DNA from: Sphingopyxis macrogoltabida
Lineage (GTDB): Bacteria > Pseudomonadota > Alphaproteobacteria > Sphingomonadales > Sphingomonadaceae
Reading direction: 5' to 3'
Length of the DNA: 64,000 bases
Assembly: GCF_001307295.1 (NCBI RefSeq)
Contig: NZ_CP012700.1
Coordinates: forward strand, 3,475,001-3,539,000
Both the position numbers and the translations under genes were made by a program. Positions 17,527 through 26,005 of the stretch are shown here, one piece after another. The notes beneath the pieces were generated by a model. It made no database searches, had not been told where the DNA came from, and saw only the letters and a program-made list of their open reading frames with translations. How positions within the stretch are numbered: position 1 is the first letter of the stretch; each line of letters opens with the position of its first letter.

Positions 17527-17573
17527 GATGTAAGTCCTTCTTTCTAATTCAAATTCAAAGTCGGTTGATCGGG

Positions 17574-19046
17574 TTATTTCTTCTTATTCATCAGATTGGC
17601 GAGTTCGGACGGGATCGCCCCGCCGCCGAGGCCAGGGAGGCCGCCGAGGCCACCGCCCCCACCGCCCATTCCGCCGCCGCCCATGCCGGGAATGCCGCCG
17701 CCCTTGCCGAACAGCGCGCCGAGCCCCTTGAGGCCGCCCATCTTGCGGATCTTCTTCATCGCGGTGGACATTTCCTGATGCATTTTCAGCACCCGGTTCA
17801 CCTGCTGCACATTGGTGCCCGAACCGTTGGCGATGCGGATCTTGCGCTTCGCGGTGATGATCTCGGGCTTCGCGCGCTCCTTGGGGGTCATCGACCCCAT
17901 GATCGCGTCGAAATGCACCAGCATCTTGTCGTCGGTGCCGCTCTGCGCCATCGCCGCCTGCGCCTTCTTCATCCCGGGGATCATCCCGGCAAGCGCACCG
18001 AGGCCGCCCATGCGGCGCATCTGGTTGAGCTGCGTGCGCAGGTCGTTGAGGTCGAACTGGCCCTTGGCCAGCTTCGCGGCCATCGCCTCGGCCTCTTCGG
18101 CCTGGATCGTCTCGGCGGCGCGCTCGACGAGGCTGACGACGTCGCCCATGCCGAGGATGCGACCCGCGATGCGCGAGGGCTGGAAAAGTTCGAGCCCGTC
18201 GAGCTTTTCGCCCGTACCCGCGAACTTGATCGGCTTGCCGGTGACCGCGCGCATCGAGAGCGCGGCACCGCCGCGCGCATCGCCATCCATACGGGTGAGC
18301 ACCACGCCGGTCAGCGGCACCTGGTCGGTGAAGCGCTGCGCGACCTGCACCGCATCCTGCCCGGTCAGGCTGTCGACGACGAGCAAGGTTTCGGCAGGGT
18401 TCGCGGTGCGCGACACCGCCTGCATTTCGTCCATCAGCTGCTGGTCGACGTGGAGGCGGCCCGCGGTGTCGAGCATCAGCACGTCATAGCCCTGAAGCTT
18501 CGCGGCCTGCATCGCGCGCTGCGCGATTTCGACCGGCTGCTGCCCCGCAACGATCGGAAGCGTCGCGACGTCGATCTGGCTGCCGAGAACCGCCAACTGC
18601 TCCTGCGCCGCCGGGCGGTTGACGTCGAGCGACGCCATCAGCACCTTCTTGCGCTCTTTTTCCTTGAGCCGCTTCGCGATCTTCGCGGTGGTGGTGGTCT
18701 TACCCGAGCCCTGCAGACCAACCATCATGATGACGGCGGGAGGGGCGACATTCAGATCGAGCTCGGCGGTTTCGGACCCGAGCATTTCGGTCAGCGCATC
18801 GCTGACGATCTTGACCACCTGCTGTCCCGGGGTCACCGAGCGCAGAACATTCTGGCCGATTGCGAGTTCGGTGACCTGATCGACGAAGCTGCGCACGACG
18901 GGCAGCGCGACGTCGGCCTCGAGCAGGGCGATTCGCACTTCGCGCATCGCGGCGCGCACGTCGGCCTCGGTCAGCGCGCCGCGGCCGCGGAGCTTCCCGA
19001 AAACATCGCCAAGCCGATTGCTCAGACTGTCGAACATACGCCTCAA
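17574..19046 (-). CDS. ffh: Signal recognition particle protein Ffh
   Basis: SRP54 GTPase that binds signal sequences and 4.5S RNA and docks with FtsY. The 490-residue protein has the N domain, the G domain with [14 protein letters not shown] (G1), DTAGR (G3) and [10 protein letters not shown] (G4 region), and the Met-rich M domain. The C-terminus is a glycine-rich stretch ([19 protein letters not shown]) before KKK. It is 47 bp upstream of rpsP in the classical ffh-rpsP-rimM order. The receptor gene ftsY is at 23.1 kb on the other strand. Confidence 0.96.
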   Translation of the reverse strand: MRRMFDSLSNRLGDVFGKLRGRGALTEADVRAAMREVRIALLEADVALPVVRSFVDQVTELAIGQNVLRSVTPGQQVVKIVSDALTEMLGSETAELDLNVAPPAVIMMVGLQGSGKTTTTAKIAKRLKEKERKKVLMASLDVNRPAAQEQLAVLGSQIDVATLPIVAGQQPVEIAQRAMQAAKLQGYDVLMLDTAGRLHVDQQLMDEMQAVSRTANPAETLLVVDSLTGQDAVQVAQRFTDQVPLTGVVLTRMDGDARGGAALSMRAVTGKPIKFAGTGEKLDGLELFQPSRIAGRILGMGDVVSLVERAAETIQAEEAEAMAAKLAKGQFDLNDLRTQLNQMRRMGGLGALAGMIPGMKKAQAAMAQSGTDDKMLVHFDAIMGSMTPKERAKPEIITAKRKIRIANGSGTNVQQVNRVLKMHQEMSTAMKKIRKMGGLKGLGALFGKGGGIPGMGGGGMGGGGGGLGGLPGLGGGAIPSELANLMNKKK

Positions 19047-19288
19047 ATCCTTCGTTTCGAGGCCCGCAACGCAAAAGACGCCGGTGAGCGAAACCTCGCC
19101 AACCAGCGGCTATCCGTGGACAGACTTTCCGTCGCGGACATCGATATGTCCGTGCGCAAGATGCGCGCGAACGCGGCGGCCAATACACATTTACGCGCAG
19201 GCTGGCAAGCGAGCGCCGCCGCACTCCGTTTAACGCAAATTTCACCGCTTCGGGTCCAGAACGGCGCGCGGGTGGTGGGGAAATATCT

Positions 19289-20920
19289 ATGACAGCGATG
19301 CCAAGACCAAGGGACCGCAGCGAAGGCGCCAAACGCGACATCGTCGCGGGCGGCATCGTCGTCGCCGCCATCCTGCTGTTCGTCGGCACCGGCAGCAACG
19401 TGATGCAATCGGTGATCCGGTCGCTGATCGGCATCGGCGGCGGCCCCGACAATGTGCTGACCGCGACGCTCGTGCTCAACATCGCGCTGATCCTGTTCGG
19501 CTGGCGCCGTTACGAGGATCTCAATCGCGAAATCGTCGAACGCACCGAGGCCGAACAGCGCGCGCGCTATCTGGCCGACACCGACCCGCTGACGGGTTTC
19601 CTGAACCGCCGCGCGCTGATGGCGAACGGGCAGCAGTTGATCGTCGATGCGGCGCTGGAAAAGCGGCAGGTCGCCCTGTTCCTGCTCGATCTCGATCATT
19701 TCAAGACGGTCAACGACATCCACGGCCACGCAGCGGGTGACCGGGTGCTGCAGGTCGCGGCCGAGCGCATCACCGCGGTGCTGCCGCCGAGCGCGACCAA
19801 GGCACGGCTCGGCGGCGACGAATTCGTCGCGATGCTGCCGTTCGAACCTGCGGCGCGCGATCATATCGAAGCGCTCGCGGCGCAGCTTATCGCCGCGCTC
19901 GAGGAACCGATCTTTCACGGCGCGCAGCAGATTCGCACCGGCGCTTCGCTCGGCGTCGCGCTGGCGAGCGAGGCGGGGATCACGATGGAAACGATCGTGC
20001 GCCAAGCCGACATCGCCATGTATCATTGCAAGGACGAGGGGCGGAACCGCTTCTGCTGGTTCGAGCCGGGCATGGAAATGGCGGTGCAGGTCCGCAACCA
20101 GATCGAAACCGGGATTCGCACCGGCATGCCGCGCGGCGAATTCGTCCCCCATTTCGAGCCGCAGGTCGACATCGCGAGCGGTCGCCTGCTCGGTTTCGAG
20201 ATGCTGATGCGCTGGGAATCGCCCGAATATGGCATGATCCCGCCCGAACGCTTCATTCCGGTAGCCGAGGAAAGCGGGCTGATCGGCGAATTGTCGTTAC
20301 AGGTCATCGGCCGTGCGATGGAAATCGCCAAGGGCTGGGACCCGTCGATCATGCTCGCGGTCAATATCTCGCCGCAGCAGCTCAAGGATCCGTGGTTCAG
20401 CCAGAAGCTCACCAAGCTGCTCGTCGAAACGGGCTTCCCGGCCAGCCAGCTCGAGGTCGAGATCACCGAAAGCTCGCTGTTCGAAAATCTGCCGCTCGTC
20501 CGCTCGATCGTCACCAGCCTGAAGAATCAGGGCGTGTCGCTGAGTCTCGACGATTTCGGCACCGGCTACAGCTCGCTGTCGCACCTCCGCGCGCTGCCCT
20601 TCGACCGGATCAAGATCGACCGCAGCTTCATCGCCGCGATGCGCGGCAGCCCCGACGCGCAGGCGATCGTCGTCGCGATCGTCCGGCTGGGCGAAAGCCT
20701 GTCGATGCCGATCACGGCCGAGGGGGTCGAGGATGAAGCGACCGCGATCGAACTGACGCGGCTCGGCTGCGCCAAGGGTCAGGGCTGGTATTACGGGCGC
20801 GCGGCTTCCGCCACCGACACCGCCGCCCTGCTCGCCGAACGCGGGCTGCTGCGCGCGCCGGTGGTGCCCAAGGCCGCGCCGCCGGCCGGCGATGAGTCTC
20901 CGCTGCGCAAGAGCGCGTAA
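19289..20920 (+). CDS. GGDEF-EAL cyclic-di-GMP signalling protein
   Basis: Inner-membrane protein of 543 residues with two membrane helices (about 18-36 and 57-72), then a GGDEF and an EAL domain. The GGDEF motif (LGGDEF, 175-179) is canonical and there is no RxxD inhibitory site just before it. The EAL motif is EML (304-306), keeping the metal-binding Glu; NISPQQL, EITES, DDFGTGYSSL, KIDRSF and AEGVE are all intact. Both cyclase and phosphodiesterase activity are therefore possible; which dominates needs assay. Divergent from ffh, with a 240-bp gap in which I see no clear site. Confidence 0.92.
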   Translation: MTAMPRPRDRSEGAKRDIVAGGIVVAAILLFVGTGSNVMQSVIRSLIGIGGGPDNVLTATLVLNIALILFGWRRYEDLNREIVERTEAEQRARYLADTDPLTGFLNRRALMANGQQLIVDAALEKRQVALFLLDLDHFKTVNDIHGHAAGDRVLQVAAERITAVLPPSATKARLGGDEFVAMLPFEPAARDHIEALAAQLIAALEEPIFHGAQQIRTGASLGVALASEAGITMETIVRQADIAMYHCKDEGRNRFCWFEPGMEMAVQVRNQIETGIRTGMPRGEFVPHFEPQVDIASGRLLGFEMLMRWESPEYGMIPPERFIPVAEESGLIGELSLQVIGRAMEIAKGWDPSIMLAVNISPQQLKDPWFSQKLTKLLVETGFPASQLEVEITESSLFENLPLVRSIVTSLKNQGVSLSLDDFGTGYSSLSHLRALPFDRIKIDRSFIAAMRGSPDAQAIVVAIVRLGESLSMPITAEGVEDEATAIELTRLGCAKGQGWYYGRAASATDTAALLAERGLLRAPVVPKAAPPAGDESPLRKSA

Positions 20921-20930
20921 TCATATCTTC

Positions 20931-21006
20931 GTCATCCCGGCGAAGGCCGGGATCTCGACCTATCGACATGACGCACCGGCGAGACCCCGGCCTTCGCCGG
21001 GGTGAC
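20931..21006. repeat. Bipartite palindromic intergenic repeat, type B copy 2
   Basis: Inverted arms starting GTCATCCCGGCGAAGGCCGG and ending CCGGCCTTCGCCGGGGTGAC around a short spacer. Same core (CCGGCGAAxGCCGG) as the copy at 6426-6500. It separates the GGDEF-EAL gene from dapF. Confidence 0.8.
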
Positions 21007-21051
21007 GGAACATGAGGCACGTCGCTAGACTTCCCGCCCCCGCGCTCCTAA

Positions 21052-21867
21052 ATGCGGCCCATGGCGGATCGCTTCACCAAGATGCATGGCCTCGGCAACG
21101 ACTTCGTCGTCATCGACGCGCGCGAGCAGAGCGTCGAGATGACGCCGGCGCGGGCGCATGCGATCGCCGACCGGCGCCATGGCATCGGCTGCGACCAGCT
21201 CATCCTGCTCGAACCATCGAGCAAGGCCGACGTCCGCATGCGCATTTTCAACGCCGACGGCGGCGAGGTCGAGGCGTGCGGCAATGCGACGCGCTGTGTC
21301 GCGACGCTGATCGGCCAGCCCGCGGTGATCGAAACGCTCGGCGGCATGCTCCGCGTGACGCCCGCCGACGGCGGTGCCGAGGTCGTGCTGGGCGAACCGC
21401 AGTTCGACTGGGAGCATATCCCGCTCGCCATGCCGATGGACACGCGCGACATGCCCGTCGCGTGGGACGAGCTGGAGCATGGCGCGGCGGTCAATGTCGG
21501 CAATCCGCACATCGTCTTCTTCGTCCCCGAAGCCGATGCGGTGGCGCTCGACGAGCTAGGCCCGCGGATCGAGACTGATCCGCTGTTCCCCGAACGCGTC
21601 AACGTCAATGTCGCGAGCCTCGACGGACCCGATTGCCTGCAACTGCGGGTCTGGGAACGCGGCGTCGGCCTGACCCAGGCGTGCGGCACCGGCGCCTGTG
21701 CGACCGCCGTCGCGGCAATCCGCGCCGGTATCGTCCAGTCGCCCGTGACCGTATCGCTGCCCGGCGGCGACCTTGTCATCCGTTGGGCGCCGGGCGAGCC
21801 GATCGTGATGAGCGGCGCCGCGACGCGCGTGTTCGAGGGCGAGACCGACTGGGCGCAGTTCGGATGA
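21052..21867 (+). CDS. dapF: Diaminopimelate epimerase
   Basis: Converts LL- to meso-diaminopimelate for lysine and peptidoglycan. Both catalytic cysteines are visible, in EACGNATRC and TQACGTGACAT, and the N-terminus has the family motif FTKMHGLGNDFVV. Length is 271 residues from 21052; the in-frame ATG at 21061 (MADRF) is an equally likely start since neither has a clear ribosome site. It heads a chain dapF-mtaB-ftsY-yciB with ATGA overlaps throughout. Confidence 0.95.
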   Translation: MRPMADRFTKMHGLGNDFVVIDAREQSVEMTPARAHAIADRRHGIGCDQLILLEPSSKADVRMRIFNADGGEVEACGNATRCVATLIGQPAVIETLGGMLRVTPADGGAEVVLGEPQFDWEHIPLAMPMDTRDMPVAWDELEHGAAVNVGNPHIVFFVPEADAVALDELGPRIETDPLFPERVNVNVASLDGPDCLQLRVWERGVGLTQACGTGACATAVAAIRAGIVQSPVTVSLPGGDLVIRWAPGEPIVMSGAATRVFEGETDWAQFG

Positions 21868-23102
21868 GCATCGAGGTTTTGGACGGCGGGCTTGACGTCG
21901 TCAATTTCGGGTGCCGGCTCAATATCGCCGAGGGCGAGGCGGTACGCGCCGCGGCGAGAGCGGCGGGCGCGAAGGACGCGATCATCTTCAACAGCTGCGC
22001 GGTGACCGACGAGGCAGTGCGGCAGGCGCGGCAGGCGGTGCGCCGCGCGCTCCGCGAACGGCCCGGCGCCGACGTTGTGGTGACCGGCTGCGCGGCAGAG
22101 CTCGAAGCCGGAAGTTTCGCGGCGATGGGCGCGCGGGTCGTGCGCAACGACGCGAAGGGGCGCGCCGAAAGCTATGGTGGCGTGGCCGTCACGCCCGGCA
22201 GGCTCGCTTACGCCCCTGCCCTCTCGGGCGCCGATCACGCGCGGGCCTTCCTTGGCGTGCAGACCGGCTGTTCGCATAGCTGCACCTTTTGCGCGACGGT
22301 GCTGGCGCGCGGGACGGCACGGTCGGCGAGTGCCGATGCGGTGATCGCCGCCGCGCGCACCGCGCTCGACCGCGGCCAGCGCGAGATCATCCTGACCGGT
22401 GTCGACCTGGCGAGCTACGGCGACGACAGCGAAACGACATTGGCGGCGCTGGTCGAGGCGTTGCTGGCATTGCCGGTCGAACGCCTTCGCCTTTCGTCGC
22501 TCGACCCGGACCGGATCGACGACCGCCTGTTCGCGCTGTTGACCCAGGAAAAGCGCGTGATGCCGCATGTCCATCTGTCGCTGCAGGCCGGCGACGACAT
22601 GGTGCTGACGCGCATGAAGCGCCGCCACCGCCGCGCCGATGCCGTCCGGCTGGTCGAGCGGCTGAAGGCCGCGCGCGCCGACATCGCCATCGGTGCCGAC
22701 CTGATCGCCGGTTTCCCGACCGAGGATGCGGCGATGTTCGCGAACTCGCTGGCGCTGATCGACGATTGCGACATCGTCTTCGGCCATATCTTTCCCTACA
22801 GCCCGCGCGCCGGCACCCCCGCCGCGCGGATGCCGCAAGTCGGTCGCGCGATGGCGCGCCAGCGTGCCGCGGCGCTGCGCGAGGCCAACGGCCGCCGCCG
22901 CCACCGCTGGCTCGACGCGCAGATCGACCGCACCGCATCGATGCTCGTCGAGCGCGACGGGGTGACCGGCCATGCGGAAAATTTCGTTGCCATCAGCCTC
23001 GCCGCCCCCGCGGCGCCGGGCACCATCAACGACGTGCGGATGACCGCGCGCGACGGAGACCGCATGATCGCCACCACCATCGAACGGGATATCGCAGCAT
23101 GA
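21864..23102 (+). CDS. mtaB: tRNA (t6A37) methylthiotransferase MtaB-type
   Basis: Radical-SAM enzyme adding a methylthio group to t6A37 of tRNA. The N-terminal cluster ligands are Cys17 (NFGCRLN), Cys45 (NSCAVTDE) and Cys76 (TGCAAELE); the radical-SAM CxxxCxxC is at 136-143 (GCSHSCTFC). A TRAM-like C-terminal part is present (TASMLVERDGVTGHAENF). At 412 residues it is slightly shorter than Bacillus MtaB. Start at 21864 shares ATGA with the dapF stop; longer upstream readings lie inside dapF. Confidence 0.93.
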   Translation: MSIEVLDGGLDVVNFGCRLNIAEGEAVRAAARAAGAKDAIIFNSCAVTDEAVRQARQAVRRALRERPGADVVVTGCAAELEAGSFAAMGARVVRNDAKGRAESYGGVAVTPGRLAYAPALSGADHARAFLGVQTGCSHSCTFCATVLARGTARSASADAVIAAARTALDRGQREIILTGVDLASYGDDSETTLAALVEALLALPVERLRLSSLDPDRIDDRLFALLTQEKRVMPHVHLSLQAGDDMVLTRMKRRHRRADAVRLVERLKAARADIAIGADLIAGFPTEDAAMFANSLALIDDCDIVFGHIFPYSPRAGTPAARMPQVGRAMARQRAAALREANGRRRHRWLDAQIDRTASMLVERDGVTGHAENFVAISLAAPAAPGTINDVRMTARDGDRMIATTIERDIAA

Positions 23103-24025
23103 GCGGGCCGAGCTGGAGCGAACGGCTGCTCGGCGGCCTCAAGCGCACATCGGAACGGCTCGGCGAGAATCTGTCGGGGCTGACTGGCAAGTCGCGGCTC
23201 GACGACGACGATCTCGACCGGATCGAGGAAGCGCTGATCACCGCCGACCTCGGTCCCGCGATGGCGGCGCGTATCCGCGACCGCCTGTCCGAACGCCGCG
23301 ACGTCGCCGCCAACGGCACCGAGGAATTGCGCAAGGTCGTCGCCGAAGAGATCGCCGCGGTGCTGCGCCCCGTCGCCGAGCCGCTGGAGATCGATGCCTT
23401 CCCGCGGCCGCAGGTCATCCTCGTGATCGGGGTCAACGGATCGGGCAAGACGACCACCATCGCCAAGCTGGCGCACCTGTTCCAGGAACAGGATTATGGC
23501 GTCATGCTGGTCGCAGGCGACACCTTCCGCGCCGCCGCGATCGGGCAATTGAAGGTCTGGGCCGAGCGGCTGGGCGTACCGATCATGGCGGGGCCCGAAG
23601 GCGGCGACAGCGCGGGCATCGTCTTCGACGCGGTCAAGCAGGCGACCGCGACCGGCATTGACGTGCTGATCGTCGACACCGCCGGGCGCCTGCAGAACAA
23701 GCGCGAGCTGATGGACGAGCTCGCCAAGATCAAGCGCGTGCTCGGCCGCCTCAACCCCGCCGCGCCGCACGACGTCGTGCTGGTGCTCGACGCGACGACC
23801 GGCCAGAATGCCCTGTCGCAGATCGACGTGTTCCGCGAGGTCGCCGGGGTCACCGGGCTCGTCATGACCAAGCTCGACGGCACCGCGCGCGGCGGCGTGC
23901 TGGTCGCCGCCGCCGAACGCCACGGCCTCCCCATCCACGCGATCGGTATCGGCGAGACGATGGGCGACCTCCGCCCCTTCGACGCCGACGAGATCGCGGG
24001 CATCATTGCAGGAAATATAAGATGA
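23099..24025 (+). CDS. ftsY: Signal recognition particle receptor FtsY
   Basis: SRP receptor GTPase at the membrane. The 308-residue NG domain has GVNGSGKTTTIAK (G1), DTFRAAAIGQL (insertion-box region), DTAGRLQNK (G3) and TKLDGTARGG (G4). It lacks the long acidic A domain of E. coli FtsY, as is usual in alphaproteobacteria. ATG at 23099 overlaps the mtaB stop, and its own stop overlaps the yciB start. Confidence 0.96.
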   Translation: MSGPSWSERLLGGLKRTSERLGENLSGLTGKSRLDDDDLDRIEEALITADLGPAMAARIRDRLSERRDVAANGTEELRKVVAEEIAAVLRPVAEPLEIDAFPRPQVILVIGVNGSGKTTTIAKLAHLFQEQDYGVMLVAGDTFRAAAIGQLKVWAERLGVPIMAGPEGGDSAGIVFDAVKQATATGIDVLIVDTAGRLQNKRELMDELAKIKRVLGRLNPAAPHDVVLVLDATTGQNALSQIDVFREVAGVTGLVMTKLDGTARGGVLVAAAERHGLPIHAIGIGETMGDLRPFDADEIAGIIAGNIR

Positions 24026-24696
24026 GCGACGTGCTTCCCGGCGGCCCCGAGGCCGCGCCGGCGCCGCCGCCCGCCAAACATGGCTGGCTGAATTTCGCGA
24101 TCGATTTCGGGCCTTTGCTCGTTTTCTTCCTGACCTATAAATTCTCCTCGGGCGGGACCGGCGCCTTTGCCGCGACGACCGGCGCGATCAAGGGCACCGT
24201 CGCCTTCATGGTTGCGATCGTCATCGCAATGGCGGTGTCGAAGTGGAAGCTCGGCAAGATTTCACCGATGCTGTGGATGTCGGGCGTGCTCGTCATCGGC
24301 TTCGGCGCGCTGACCATCTGGTTCCACGACGAACGCTTCATCGTCATGAAGCCGACGATCATCTACGCCGCCTTTGCGGCGCTGTTGCTCGGCGGATACT
24401 GGTTCGGCAAACCGATGCTCAAATATCTGCTGCAATCTGCGCTCGACGGGGTCACCGAGCAGGGCTGGCTGCTGCTGTCGCGCAACTGGGGCCTGTTCTT
24501 CGCCGCGCTCGGTATCGCCAACCATGTGATGTACGAGCTGATCGAGGCGAAGCGGATGAGCTTCGACCTGTGGCTGACGATCAAGGTCTGGGGGGTCACC
24601 GCCCTCTCCTTCCTCTTCACGCTGAGCCAGCTTCCCGTCATGCTGAAGTACGGGCTGGCGGTTCCCGACGAAACGGCGCTCGACAAGCAAGCTTGA
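24022..24696 (+). CDS. yciB: Inner membrane septation protein A (YciB/IspZ)
   Basis: Polytopic membrane protein of 224 residues linked to septation and envelope synthesis. Family features are the N-terminal PLLVFFLTYK, five or six membrane segments, and the conserved GLFFAALGIANHVMYELI and LWLTIKVWGVT blocks. Its start shares ATGA with ftsY. The pairing ftsY-yciB recurs in alphaproteobacteria. Confidence 0.93.
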   Translation: MSDVLPGGPEAAPAPPPAKHGWLNFAIDFGPLLVFFLTYKFSSGGTGAFAATTGAIKGTVAFMVAIVIAMAVSKWKLGKISPMLWMSGVLVIGFGALTIWFHDERFIVMKPTIIYAAFAALLLGGYWFGKPMLKYLLQSALDGVTEQGWLLLSRNWGLFFAALGIANHVMYELIEAKRMSFDLWLTIKVWGVTALSFLFTLSQLPVMLKYGLAVPDETALDKQA

Positions 24697-24775
24697 GCCC
24701 ATCCCCCGTCGCTGGCATAGCAATGCCGAGGGCACCGGGTCGCGCCGCGCCCCATAACAAGCGAGGGGGAATGCC

Positions 24776-25348
24776 ATGGACAAGTTTTTCGGGAATCTTC
24801 ACGCCGTGCTCGGAGCGGGCCTCGTGCTCGCGATCATCCTGATGCTGGGGCTCAACGGCCAGAATTTCGAGGATGGCGTCGCCGCGGGCAATGCGATCAT
24901 GCGCTGGCTCCACACCTTCTTCGGCATTTTGTGGATCGGCCTGCTTTATTATTTCAACTTCGTCCAGATTCCGACGATGCCGAAAATCCCGGCCGAGCTG
25001 AAACCCGCCGTGGGCAAGCATATCGCGCCAGCCGCGCTGTTCTGGTTCCGCTGGGCGGCGCTGATCACCGTACTGCTGGGCCTCGCGATCGCCGGCCACG
25101 CCAAATATCTGGGGCCCGCGCTGGGGCTGCAGGATCCGTACAAGCTGATCGGCGTCGGCATGTGGCTGGGGCTGATCATGGCGTTCAACGTCTGGTTCGT
25201 GATCTGGCCGAACCAGAAAAAGGCGCTGGGGATCGTCGAGGCCGACGATGCCACGAAAGCCAAGGCCGCGAAGACCGCGATGATCTTTTCGCGGACCAAC
25301 ACCTTGCTGTCGATCCCGATGCTCTATGCGATGGTGAACTTCAGCTGA
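24776..25348 (+). CDS. PuuD-like (urate hydroxylase N-terminal) membrane protein
   Basis: Membrane protein of 190 residues with about four helices, matching the membrane domain of PuuD-type urate hydroxylase (RWLHTFFGILWIGLLYYFNFVQ, WFRWAALITVLLG, MAFNVWFVIWPNQKKALG). The cytochrome c domain that full PuuD carries is absent and there are no purine genes nearby, so urate oxidation is unlikely to be its proven role. A good GCGAGGGGG ribosome site precedes the ATG. It may be co-transcribed with yciB, 79 bp upstream. Confidence 0.8.
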   Translation: MDKFFGNLHAVLGAGLVLAIILMLGLNGQNFEDGVAAGNAIMRWLHTFFGILWIGLLYYFNFVQIPTMPKIPAELKPAVGKHIAPAALFWFRWAALITVLLGLAIAGHAKYLGPALGLQDPYKLIGVGMWLGLIMAFNVWFVIWPNQKKALGIVEADDATKAKAAKTAMIFSRTNTLLSIPMLYAMVNFS

Positions 25349-25354
25349 TGAGTC

Positions 25355-25452
25355 CCCCTCCCGCTTGCGGGAGGGGCTAGGGGAGGGCATGTCGAGAGCC
25401 GGGCTTGTACTGAGACAGGCCCTCCCCCGACCCCTCCCGCAAGCGGGAGGGG
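25355..25452. repeat. Bipartite palindromic intergenic repeat, type D copy 2
   Basis: CCCCTCCCGC-TT-GCGGGAGGGG at 25355-25376 and CCCCTCCCGC-AA-GCGGGAGGGG at 25431-25452, with a further inverted pair (GGGGAGGGC/GCCCTCCCC) just inside. It fills the convergent gap between the PuuD-like and carbonic anhydrase genes and could end transcripts from both sides. Confidence 0.8.
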
Positions 25453-25456
25453 AGAG

Positions 25457-26005
25457 TTAGCCCTCCACCGCCGCCTTGTGCATGCGGCCGTTCATCACAT
25501 AATGCGCGACGCCCATCTGCATGCCCGCCGCCTGCGCGTCGCCGATCTCGCGCACGCGGCGCGCCGGCGAGCCGGCCCAAAGCTCGCGATCGGGGATTTC
25601 CTTGTTCTCGGTGAGCAGCGCGCCCGCCGCGAGCATCGCATCGCTGCCGATGCGGCAGCCGTTCATCACCGTCGCCTTCAAACCGACGAACGCCCGGTCC
25701 GCCAGCGTGCAGCCATGCACCATCGCGAGATGGCCGATCAGCACATCCTCGCCGATGATCGTCGGAAAGCCTTCGGGTCGGTGCGGCATCGGGCCGTCGC
25801 AATGGACGACGCTGCCGTCCTGGATGTTCGAACGGGCGCCGACGACGATATGGCTGACATCGGCGCGCAGGACGCAATTATACCAGATGCTGACATCGGG
25901 TCCGATCGTCACGTCGCCGATGATCCGGCATCCCGGTGCAACGAAGGCGCTCGGGTCGATCTGCGGCGTCTTGCCGTTGACGCTGATGATGCTGATGTCG
26001 TTCAT
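25457..26005 (-). CDS. Gamma-carbonic anhydrase family hexapeptide-repeat protein
   Basis: Left-handed beta-helix protein of 182 residues. Hexapeptide repeats run through the sequence (IIGDVTIGPDVSIWYNCVLRAD, GARSNIQDGSVVHCD), with metal-ligand histidines in IGHLAMVHGC. This places it with the YrdA/PaaY/CaiE-type gamma-carbonic anhydrases; activity is often unproven in this group. It shares ATGA with the end of the membrane-fused spermidine-synthase-like gene and is third in the hemB operon. Confidence 0.9.
   Translation of the reverse strand: MNDISIISVNGKTPQIDPSAFVAPGCRIIGDVTIGPDVSIWYNCVLRADVSHIVVGARSNIQDGSVVHCDGPMPHRPEGFPTIIGEDVLIGHLAMVHGCTLADRAFVGLKATVMNGCRIGSDAMLAAGALLTENKEIPDRELWAGSPARRVREIGDAQAAGMQMGVAHYVMNGRMHKAAVEG

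Noticed and set aside
17565..19292. 575-codon plus-strand open frame over ffh
   Set aside because: Antisense shadow of ffh with compositionally odd protein rich in His, Arg and Leu; no start signal.
21048..22973. 641-codon minus-strand frame over dapF and mtaB
   Set aside because: Shadow of two well-supported genes on the plus strand.
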